Assembly: GCA_946006915.1 (NCBI GenBank)
Contig: CAMFZK010000057.1
Coordinates: 1 to 6,474 of the forward strand
Origin: an uncultured Clostridia bacterium
Lineage (GTDB): Bacteria; Bacillota; Clostridia; Oscillospirales; Acutalibacteraceae
Length of the DNA: 6,474 nt
Reading direction: 5' to 3'
Position numbers and translations under genes: made by a program. Under the pieces are notes generated by a model. That model ran no database searches. It saw only the letters and a list, made by a program, of their open reading frames with translations, and had not been told where the DNA came from. This document shows positions 1 through 5,878 of this stretch, piece after piece (within the stretch, counting starts at the first letter, position 1; each line of letters starts with the position of its first letter).

Positions 1-45
1 GATTCCTCTACGTCTCGTGGGCTCGGAGATGTGTATAAGAGACAG
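1..45. other. Untrimmed Illumina Nextera i7 adapter (artifact)
   Basis: These bases are library-construction sequence, not genome. Positions 1-3 (GAT) fit the end of the P7 primer. Positions 4-11 (TCCTCTAC) are the reverse complement of GTAGAGGA, which I recall as Nextera index N712. Positions 12-26 are the read-2 adapter (GTCTCGTGGGCTCGG), and 27-45 are the 19-base Tn5 mosaic end (AGATGTGTATAAGAGACAG). Genomic sequence begins at 46. The junction lies inside the HAD hydrolase gene, so the break is where a tagmented fragment ended and has no biological meaning. Confidence 0.98.
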
Positions 46-657
46 AGCCGATGCTTTCGAAATACCTTTGGGCATTTGTTCAAAGTAATTTTGAATTTCG
101 TTATTAAGGCAAACCCCTGTTGCAACAAAATTTGAAGTGTTTCGGTACTTTTCCGATAACTCTTTTAATTTTTGGAAATCAGCCGGATTATCTATTGAAA
201 AAAGCACCTTGTTCCAATCATATTCACACGCCCGCTCAAAAGAAATTACCGTGGTTTCAAGCGATTCATATTTTTGGTGAATATCGGTCATTTTAGTTTG
301 TCTTACTGTAAATATTCTTTTTCCGGAATGAACTTCTATACCAATATCTAAATTTGCGTCTAATACATCTTTTACAATTTGGTAGTCATCTTTTTCTAAA
401 TACGCTTGGTACAAAATTTTTTCGCCTTCATAATCATAAATCATACTACCGTTTGACACAACAGAGGGCGAAATTCTTTTTAACTTTTCGGTTACAGAAG
501 TAAGGGCGGTAACACTTCTTCCGGTTGAGATTGAAAAATGACCGCCTTCGCTCATAAAGTATTCAATTTTTTCAATATTTTTGGGATTGATATTTCCGTT
601 TTCAACCAAAGTACCGTCAACATCGCAAGCCAAAAGGCAACCGTCAAAAATACCCAC
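46..657 (-). CDS. Cof-type HAD-IIB family hydrolase, C-terminus missing
   Basis: Predicted cytosolic haloacid-dehalogenase phosphatase of the Cof/YidA type; such enzymes dephosphorylate sugar phosphates, nucleotides or cofactors, and the substrate here cannot be read from sequence. The 204 codons present begin with GTG at 657-655, directly abutting the rluD stop (TAAGTG) and preceded by AAAGGAG. This start is needed to include motif I, DVDGTL (residues 12-17, nucleophile D12 and acid/base D14). Motif II is STGR (T45). The C2 cap follows at about residues 80-185. Motif III, near PKGISKASA, keeps the expected lysine (K201). The acidic GDxxND motif IV is absent because real sequence stops at position 46; family members are usually about 270 residues, so some 65 are lost. 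The frame stays open through the adapter, which would add a false tail. It is the last visible gene of the run. Confidence 0.9.
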
Positions 658-1563
658 TTAACCTATCTCCTTTAAAAATTTTACAAAATATTCCGGCAAA
701 TCGGAACTGAACTCCATATATTCGTTGGTTTTTGGATGAATAAAACCGATTTTTCTTGCGTGCAAACACTGACCGCAAAGTGAGGTTATAATCTTTTTGG
801 GACCGTAAACATCGTCCCCCGCAACAGGGTGACCGATACTTGACATATGAACCCTGATTTGGTGGGTTCTGCCGGTTTGAAGTTTTAAGTTTATATGTGT
901 AAAATTACCGAAACGCTCTAACACGGTATATTCCGTAACCGCATTCCTCCCGCCCGATTTTACCACCGCCATTTGCTTTCTTTTAACAGGGTGGCGGCCT
1001 ATGGGTGCGTTAATTATTCCGGTATCGTTTTTCAAATTACCGTAAACCACCGCTTCATATTCCCTTGTAAAGGAATGTTCCTTAATTTGTTTTGCTAAAA
1101 TATTGTGCGAAAAATCGTTTTTAGCCACAATCAAAAGACCGCTTGTATTTTTATCTATTCGGTGAACAATTCCGGGACGCATAACCCCGTTAATGCCCGA
1201 AAGCGACTCTTTACAGTGATACATAAGTGCATTTACAAGCGTACCCTCGAAATTACCTGCCGCAGGGTGAACCACCATACCTTTGGGTTTGTTTACCACA
1301 AGCAAATCTTCATCTTCATACACAATATCAAGCGGAATATTTTCGGGTTTAACATCATAAGAAACAGGGTCCGGCAATGTTACCGAAACTTTACTGCCGT
1401 TATTGAGTTTATCGTTTTTAGATGCGGTTTTACCGTCTATTAAAACATAACCGTCTTCAATAAGTTTTGCGGCACGTGAACGTGTAACATCTGCCACCTG
1501 CGCCGTAAAAACGTCAATTCTTAATCTTTCCTCGCCCCAAAAAATGCTTTCAATTTTTTCCAT
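658..1563 (-). CDS. rluD: RluA/RluD-family 23S rRNA pseudouridine synthase
   Basis: Isomerises specific uridines to pseudouridine in large-subunit rRNA. The product is 301 residues, normal for the RluD type. An N-terminal S4 RNA-binding domain (about 13-60) is followed by the catalytic domain (about 80-300). The signature HRIDKNTSGL holds the catalytic aspartate D137, and TGRTHQIR (230-237) and GHPVAGDDVYG are further conserved blocks. I place the start at ATG 1563 because AAGGA lies 8 bases upstream; the frame extends to a TTG at 1587 (ATG at 1584), but these lack an obvious ribosome site and would deepen the overlap. From 1563 it overlaps the end of lspA by 14 bases. lspA followed by an RluA-family gene is the same order as lspA-ylyB in Bacillus subtilis. 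The exact target uridines are inferred only from the subfamily; the name could equally be ylyB. Confidence 0.94.
   Translation of the reverse strand: MEKIESIFWGEERLRIDVFTAQVADVTRSRAAKLIEDGYVLIDGKTASKNDKLNNGSKVSVTLPDPVSYDVKPENIPLDIVYEDEDLLVVNKPKGMVVHPAAGNFEGTLVNALMYHCKESLSGINGVMRPGIVHRIDKNTSGLLIVAKNDFSHNILAKQIKEHSFTREYEAVVYGNLKNDTGIINAPIGRHPVKRKQMAVVKSGGRNAVTEYTVLERFGNFTHINLKLQTGRTHQIRVHMSSIGHPVAGDDVYGPKKIITSLCGQCLHARKIGFIHPKTNEYMEFSSDLPEYFVKFLKEIG
667..673 (-). promoter_or_regulatory. Ribosome binding site for the HAD gene (GTG start)
   Basis: AAAGGAG on the minus strand, 9 bases before GTG 657, inside the last codons of rluD. It supports the GTG, which directly follows the rluD stop. Confidence 0.75.
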
Positions 1564-2029
1564 TTCGTCTTTCCTTAATGGCATCAAGTAAAAAGTAAAG
1601 TATCAAAAGCCCTGCGCCTAATACAACCGCACAGTCGGCAATATTAAAAACGGGAAATTGCGGGAAAAATTCAAAATGCAAAAAATCCACCACATTACCG
1701 CCACGGAAAATACGGTCTATCATATTACCTATTCCGCCTGAAAGAACAAGCATAACCGCCCAAAAAAGCAGTTTACTTTTTCGGTATTTTATTAAAACAA
1801 ATACACAAACGGTTAGCATAACTGCGGTTATTATAAGTAAAAACCAGGTTTTACCGTACATAATACCCCATGCTCCGCCACGGTTATGTATATAGGTTAA
1901 ATCAATAAATCCGTTTAAAAATTCCCTTGTTTCGCCCAAATAAAAGGTTTTATTCACAAAATATTTTGAAATTTGGTCGGCAACAAGAAATAAAACAGAA
2001 CAAAGAACTGCTAAAATATATGAAATCAA
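1550..2029 (-). CDS. lspA: Lipoprotein signal peptidase (signal peptidase II)
   Basis: Membrane aspartic protease that removes the signal peptide from prolipoproteins after lipidation of the lipobox cysteine. The 159-residue length is typical. Four hydrophobic segments are visible (about 4-24, 60-80, 87-105, 128-150). Conserved blocks appear in order: DQxSK (18-22), the HNRGGAWG loop (48-55), GGIGNMIDR (98-106), VVDF with catalytic D115, and FNIADC with catalytic D132. The start is TTG at 2029, chosen because GGAGG sits 7 bases upstream and the first membrane helix begins immediately. It lies 18 bases after divIVA and its TGA stop is inside the start of rluD. The basic C-terminal tail (KERRNGKN) should face the cytoplasm. 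Identification is secure. Confidence 0.97.
   Translation of the reverse strand: MISYILAVLCSVLFLVADQISKYFVNKTFYLGETREFLNGFIDLTYIHNRGGAWGIMYGKTWFLLIITAVMLTVCVFVLIKYRKSKLLFWAVMLVLSGGIGNMIDRIFRGGNVVDFLHFEFFPQFPVFNIADCAVVLGAGLLILYFLLDAIKERRNGKN
1572..1576 (-). promoter_or_regulatory. Ribosome binding site deciding the rluD start
   Basis: AAGGA lies 8 bases before ATG 1563 within the 3' end of lspA. It favours that start over the TTG/ATG pair at 1587/1584. Confidence 0.7.
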
Positions 2030-2036
2030 GAAACTG

Positions 2037-2041
2037 CCTCC
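2037..2041 (-). promoter_or_regulatory. Ribosome binding site for lspA (TTG start)
   Basis: GGAGG lies 7 bases before TTG 2029 in the divIVA-lspA gap. Its ideal spacing makes the non-ATG start convincing. Confidence 0.8.
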
Positions 2042-2047
2042 AAAAAA

Positions 2048-2767
2048 TTATTCTTCTGTTTCTTCTTTTGACCCAGTATCTTCTGCAACGGTAAAACCGT
2101 TTTCTGTCTTAATTTCTTCTTTCGGAATAAACTCCTCTGCTTCGGGTGCGGCATCTATTTTAGCCGTAATAACCTCTGCCATTTTCTTGGGGTCCATAGG
2201 TACGGTTTCGGGAATTTCCTGTAAAATGTTTAAATGTTCTTTATATTTAGAAGTAATCGCAGATTTAAAGGCGGCAATTTCGATTTTAAGTTTATCAAAC
2301 AAAACTTGCTGACGTTCTACGCTGTCTTTAGCGGCGGCGGTAATACTGTCTGCCTTTAATTTAGCGTCACTCACCATTTTTTCAAGTTCTTTTTCAAGGG
2401 TTTCCTTGCGTTCCTTTGCTTTAATTTCAAAAGCGGTTGCAATTTCCTTTTCTTTTGCGGTAATAAGGGTTATGTTAGATTCGGCATTTTTAATAATATC
2501 GTCCGACTTTTCTTTCGCCTCATCTACAATTTGGTCGGCAAGTTTTTGGGCGCTTAAAAGCACATTTTGAATACTGTTTTGTGCTTTTTCCAAATCTTTA
2601 ACTTTGCTTTCAAGTTCGGCAATTTTTGCCTGATAATCCTTTGATACCTTTTCAAACAACAAATAGTCTGCCTCAACCTTATCAAGAAAAACATCTACTT
2701 CTTCAGGGTTAAAACCGCCCCTTGCTTTTGAAAATGTAACATTTTTTATGTCTTCTGAAGTAAACAT
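2048..2767 (-). CDS. divIVA: DivIVA-domain cell division/polarity protein
   Basis: Coiled-coil scaffold that gathers at negatively curved membrane (septum, poles) and recruits division or polarity partners. Of 239 residues, the first 35 or so match the DivIVA domain (TFSKARGGFNPEEVDVFLDKV). A long charged coiled coil follows, roughly residues 30-180, rich in Glu, Lys and Ala heptads, and the tail is acidic and probably disordered (about 195-239). The family is variable in length; B. subtilis DivIVA is shorter, about 164 residues. By my alignment, the residues equivalent to F17 and R18 of B. subtilis, which mediate membrane binding, are R16 and G17 here. ATG at 2767 has AGGGGG 6 bases upstream, starting within the ylmH stop codon. 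Gaps are 10 bases to ylmH and 18 to lspA. Its position after sepF and ylmH supports a division role. Confidence 0.94.
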   Translation of the reverse strand: MFTSEDIKNVTFSKARGGFNPEEVDVFLDKVEADYLLFEKVSKDYQAKIAELESKVKDLEKAQNSIQNVLLSAQKLADQIVDEAKEKSDDIIKNAESNITLITAKEKEIATAFEIKAKERKETLEKELEKMVSDAKLKADSITAAAKDSVERQQVLFDKLKIEIAAFKSAITSKYKEHLNILQEIPETVPMDPKKMAEVITAKIDAAPEAEEFIPKEEIKTENGFTVAEDTGSKEETEE

Positions 2768-2773
2768 AAACGT

Positions 2774-2779
2774 CCCCCT
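2774..2779 (-). promoter_or_regulatory. Ribosome binding site for divIVA overlapping the ylmH stop
   Basis: AGGGGG lies 6 bases before ATG 2767. Its first two bases are the last two of the ylmH TAG stop, so a ribosome terminating on ylmH covers the divIVA initiation site. Confidence 0.7.
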
Positions 2780-3512
2780 AAATGTATTTTTTATATTCTA
2801 AAACTGTTCTTTGTTTTTTGGTTTTTGCCGAAAGTGATGTTATAATAAACTTTCCTTTACCTCTGACTGTTATTATATCTCCGTCGTTTACAAGTTTAGT
2901 GGTTTTTTGGGTAACAACCGAATTAACCGAAACAAATCCGTTTTCAATTAGTTCGACCGCTTTTCCGCGGGAAAGCGAAGAAAGTGAAGACACAACACAG
3001 TCAAGCCGATTTGAGGCAACCGTATCCTTAAAATCCGCTAATTTATCCAACTGGGGTAATGGTTCGCAAAACCCTTCGGTTAAGGTAACACCCACTCTTC
3101 CGATTTTTTTAATTTGGGTTAAAACAAAACTTTTAACTTCCTGTGCGAGAAAAACAACCGCTCTTCCCTCTTCCACCAAAATATCGCCCACGGTTTCCCT
3201 TTTTATTCCCAAAGCCATAAGCGAACCCAAAAAATCACGGTGGGAAAGAGTATCGCTTTTGCGGTAAGTGAATGTTACGGCGCACAAAGGAAAAGAAACA
3301 TCTTCCGCCCAAACAGGAAAACAACCCAGCAACGCCCGTTTAGAACCCGAAAAACCGCCGAAAAAAGAGAATTTAATATTTCTCATTTTTAAAATATTTT
3401 CGGCTAAAACCTGTTGTTCTTCGGACAAAAAACCAAGAAATTTGGGTTTATTTGTGCGTTCGCAAATATCGGCAGTATCGTTTATACGGGCAATAAGTAT
3501 TTCAGTTTCCAT
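2778..3512 (-). CDS. ylmH: YlmH-family S4-domain RNA-binding protein
   Basis: Cytosolic RNA-binding protein; B. subtilis YlmH has been linked to the 50S subunit and ribosome-associated quality control, which I take from family knowledge. The product is 244 residues. The N-terminal YlmH domain covers about 1-160, with landmarks KFLGFLSEEQQ and FGGFSGSKRALLGCFP. The S4 domain occupies about 170-230 (SNRLDCVVSSLSSLSRGKA, then NGFVSVN and DGDIITVRGKGKF). The usual family pattern after GG[YF] is, as I recall it, AER, whereas here it is SKR. The start is ATG 3512, whose A is also the last base of the sepF TAA (TAATG). No Shine-Dalgarno sequence is visible upstream, so translation probably depends on ribosomes ending sepF. 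In many relatives a ylmG/yggT gene lies between sepF and ylmH; it is absent here. Confidence 0.92.
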   Translation of the reverse strand: METEILIARINDTADICERTNKPKFLGFLSEEQQVLAENILKMRNIKFSFFGGFSGSKRALLGCFPVWAEDVSFPLCAVTFTYRKSDTLSHRDFLGSLMALGIKRETVGDILVEEGRAVVFLAQEVKSFVLTQIKKIGRVGVTLTEGFCEPLPQLDKLADFKDTVASNRLDCVVSSLSSLSRGKAVELIENGFVSVNSVVTQKTTKLVNDGDIITVRGKGKFIITSLSAKTKKQRTVLEYKKYI

Positions 3513-3970
3513 TAAAAGTACATACTTGAACCGTCAATATCTTCAAGCATAAGTTCGCCCATTACATCAACATCTGTAGGAACAATTATAAATGTGCAAA
3601 CCGCAACTTTACGGATATTGCCGTGGTTAGCGTAAGCCACACCGCTTAAAAAGTCAATAATTCTTCTTGAAATATCACGTTCGCAAGATTCAAGGTTAAG
3701 TACAACGGTTTTCTTTTCGTTAAGATGGTCAGCAATAGAGGTTACATCTTCAAAGCGGTCGGGTTTTACAAGGACAACCTGCATTTGGCTTTGGTTAAAA
3801 TTAACGGTTTTGGATTTTCCGCCGCCCAAAACACGGGGAGTAGATTCCCTTTTGGGTTCTCTTTCAGCTTGAACCTTTTTTTTCGGTTCTTCTACTTCTT
3901 GCATTTCTTCATCAAATTCGTCCTCATCGGGGATGCTCATAATGTTTTTAATGCTGTCAAGTAAACTCAT
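3512..3970 (-). CDS. sepF: Cell division protein SepF (FtsZ membrane anchor)
   Basis: Tethers FtsZ to the membrane and shapes the division septum. The 152 residues show the standard architecture. A short N-terminal amphipathic stretch (MSLLDSIKNIMSI, 1-13) is the likely membrane anchor. A highly charged linker follows, first acidic (15-28) then basic (30-46). The globular SepF domain spans about 62-145, with VVLVKPDRFEDVTSIADHL, VVLNLE, RRIIDFLSGVAYA (G110 in the dimer-interface region) and VCTFIIVP. GAGGA lies 7 bases before ATG 3970, and the gap to yggS is 14 bases. Cells using SepF commonly lack, or use alongside it, the anchors FtsA/ZipA; this window cannot tell which. Identification is secure. 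Confidence 0.96.
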   Translation of the reverse strand: MSLLDSIKNIMSIPDEDEFDEEMQEVEEPKKKVQAEREPKRESTPRVLGGGKSKTVNFNQSQMQVVLVKPDRFEDVTSIADHLNEKKTVVLNLESCERDISRRIIDFLSGVAYANHGNIRKVAVCTFIIVPTDVDVMGELMLEDIDGSSMYF

Positions 3971-3984
3971 TTTATATTCCTCAC

Positions 3985-4698
3985 TTATATATTATAATTT
4001 CTTTTACCGAACAAAGCAGTACCAACCCTTACAAGGTTTGCACCCTCTTCAATGGCAATATCAAAATCGTCTGACATACCCATTGACAGAATGTTCATAC
4101 TACTATTATCTATTTTTTTAGCACCAATGTCAATAAACAGTTTGTACATTTTTTGGAAATATTTACGGTTTTCTTCTTTTGTTTCGCAAATCGGGGGGAT
4201 TGTCATAAGTCCGAAAATATGAACACCGCCGAGTTTTGAAATTTCCGAAACGGCGTTTTCGGTTTCTTCGGGTTTAAAACCCCATTTAGACTCCTCACCG
4301 CCGATATTAACTTCAAGCAGAATATCCATACAAATGCCGTGTTTTTGTGCCTGTTTTGAAATTTCTTTAGCAAGTTTTAAAGAATCGACCGACTGTATCA
4401 TTTCCACTTTATCTATAATGTCCTTAACCTTATTGGTTTGCAAATGACCGATAAAATGGTTGTGCGGTGCATTTGTTTTGCCGTGCTTTGAAAGCAGTTC
4501 CTGCACCTTATTTTCCCCGATATAGGAAATACCGTTTTGTACGGCGTAGTTAATTGTATCAACATCCACCGTTTTGGTAGCCGCCAAAAGAATAATATCC
4601 TTTTTTTCTAACGGAGATTTTAAAACCGCATTATTAAACCTTTCTAAAACGGAAGAATAGTTTAAATCGTATTCGTTAGCCGACAATTTTTCCATCAT
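3985..4698 (-). CDS. yggS: YggS/PLPBP-family pyridoxal phosphate homeostasis protein
   Basis: Cytosolic single-domain TIM-barrel protein that binds pyridoxal 5'-phosphate and buffers its level; no enzymatic activity is established for the family. It equals ylmE of B. subtilis. The product is 237 residues, normal length. The PLP-binding lysine is K42 in AATKT. Other signatures are IGENKVQE (60-67), HFIGHLQTNK (81-90, the UPF0001 pattern), a VNIGGEESKWGF block, GLMTIPP, SMGMSDDFD (205-213) and the phosphate-binding VRVGTALFG (223-231). Two adjacent ATGs occur at 4698 and 4695; I prefer 4698, which is 10 bases from AAAGGA. The gene overlaps the upstream HlyD-like gene by 23 bases and precedes sepF by 14, the same yggS-sepF order as in B. 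subtilis. Confidence 0.96.
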   Translation of the reverse strand: MMEKLSANEYDLNYSSVLERFNNAVLKSPLEKKDIILLAATKTVDVDTINYAVQNGISYIGENKVQELLSKHGKTNAPHNHFIGHLQTNKVKDIIDKVEMIQSVDSLKLAKEISKQAQKHGICMDILLEVNIGGEESKWGFKPEETENAVSEISKLGGVHIFGLMTIPPICETKEENRKYFQKMYKLFIDIGAKKIDNSSMNILSMGMSDDFDIAIEEGANLVRVGTALFGKRNYNI

Positions 4699-5878
4699 AC
4701 AAATTTTTTCCTTTCACAACAACTCGGTCATAAAGTTTTAAACTGCCGTCGGCGTCGTTCCTTTTGCAAATCATATAATTGTCATTAGAATAAACAATTT
4801 CAATTTCAACAAACTTCGCCTGCATACCGCTTACAACATATACACCTTTTTTAGAATCCACAACCCTTAAAGATTTTTTGGGAACCTTTAAACCGCTGTA
4901 AGATTTTGAAACCACCGTCATAGGTCCACTTCGCATTGAGGCAAGTTCGGTATTCATTTCGTTACAGGAGAAAATTATAACCGCTTTTGAGCCGTTTTCC
5001 GAAATGTTGATTTTCTGAACGGTTACGGGCAGTATCGGTGAAGATTTTACCGATGTATGAATTTCCAAAGCATCACCGATTTTGTAATTCATAGAATCGT
5101 TTATGGAAACTTCCGCCGCTATGTACCATTCATAGTCCGAAACGATTTTTCCCACAACATTTTCGCCGTATTCGTTAGTTTTTAACTCGCCTAAAAATTC
5201 GGGGGTTATTCCATCTAAATCGGCAGTTGTAAGGGTTTTCTCGTATCCGTCTGTTTTGGATAAAAAGTAACCCGATTCCTTTGCCGAAATAGTTGCCTTT
5301 GCAGCAGGAAGTGAAGATTCAAGTTTTGCTAATTCCGTATTCAAACTGTCAAGTTGTCCCGCAAAATTACCTGTTTGTCCCATAGCAACCTGTTTACGGT
5401 TTATGCTTGATAACAGTTCGGCCGCATTATCCGAAACGGTTGAATAATTGCCGTTTGAAGTCGATAAAACCAAACTGTTTAGGTTGGCGGTTACTTTATT
5501 ATTTATAAGTTGTAAATTAGATGCGTCAATATCGTTAAAGGACAAAATATCCTCAATATCCGCAATTTGTTTTTTAAGCCGTGAAATTTGGCTTAAAGTA
5601 ATAGAAGCGGATTCGTTAGTATAAACACCCGCAATAACACCGTCTTTTGAGACACGTTTACCGTCATCCACCATAAAGTGCAAAACGCCCGAATCATTAT
5701 TTTCTACCAATATTTCGTTGCGGATAATTATACCCGTTATGTTAATACCGTCGTGCGTTGTATAAAAAACGGCAGTTTCGGTAGTAATGGGTTTATAAAA
5801 GGCGGCAAACAACTGATGAAAAACAAAAATTAAAGCAACCGCAACTAAAAAAAACTTTATAACCGAATTTTTCTTCAT
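4676..5878 (-). CDS. HlyD-family membrane-anchored adaptor-like protein
   Basis: Resembles HlyD-type membrane fusion/periplasmic adaptor subunits; no function is known to me for this division-cluster version. From ATG 5878 it is 400 residues. A short basic N-terminus leads to one membrane helix (about 7-27), placing the rest outside the cell. A first lipoyl-like half motif lies around 63-85 (DSGVLHFMVDDGKRVSKDG). A helical, partly coiled-coil region covers about 91-195, and the second half motif follows at 197-213 (SAKESGYFLSKTDGYEK). Beta-barrel-like sequence extends over about 245-325, and VPKKSLR...GVYVV (332-349) recalls the membrane-proximal end of adaptors. The start is fixed by AAAGGAGG 7 bases upstream and by the ATGA overlap with miaA; upstream in-frame sequence to 5986 is miaA read in another frame. 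Its end overlaps yggS by 23 bases. No ABC transporter or outer-membrane partner is visible. Confidence 0.82.
   Translation of the reverse strand: MKKNSVIKFFLVAVALIFVFHQLFAAFYKPITTETAVFYTTHDGINITGIIIRNEILVENNDSGVLHFMVDDGKRVSKDGVIAGVYTNESASITLSQISRLKKQIADIEDILSFNDIDASNLQLINNKVTANLNSLVLSTSNGNYSTVSDNAAELLSSINRKQVAMGQTGNFAGQLDSLNTELAKLESSLPAAKATISAKESGYFLSKTDGYEKTLTTADLDGITPEFLGELKTNEYGENVVGKIVSDYEWYIAAEVSINDSMNYKIGDALEIHTSVKSSPILPVTVQKINISENGSKAVIIFSCNEMNTELASMRSGPMTVVSKSYSGLKVPKKSLRVVDSKKGVYVVSGMQAKFVEIEIVYSNDNYMICKRNDADGSLKLYDRVVVKGKNLYDGKIVG

Noticed and set aside
27..45. Tn5 transposon end as a natural mobile element
   Set aside because: The adjoining index and read-2 adapter show it comes from tagmentation library preparation, not from a transposon in the genome.
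1105..1443. Plus-strand open frame of 112 codons
   Set aside because: Antisense to the rluD catalytic domain; composition is unlike a protein family and the minus-strand gene is certain.
1550..2047. Possible TGA recoding
   Set aside because: lspA and miaA end properly at TGA with family-consistent C-termini, so TGA is a stop.
2048..2767. Low-complexity Glu/Lys/Ala tract as a DNA repeat
   Set aside because: It is a coiled coil with no repeated DNA unit.
2782..3552. Two consecutive plus-strand open frames (161 and 94 codons)
   Set aside because: Antisense to ylmH; no recognisable domain and no ribosome site worth noting. Shadows of the real gene.
3725..4121. Plus-strand open frames of 79 and 62 codons
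   Set aside because: Antisense to sepF and the end of yggS. The run of Phe reflects the charged SepF linker read backwards, not a membrane protein.
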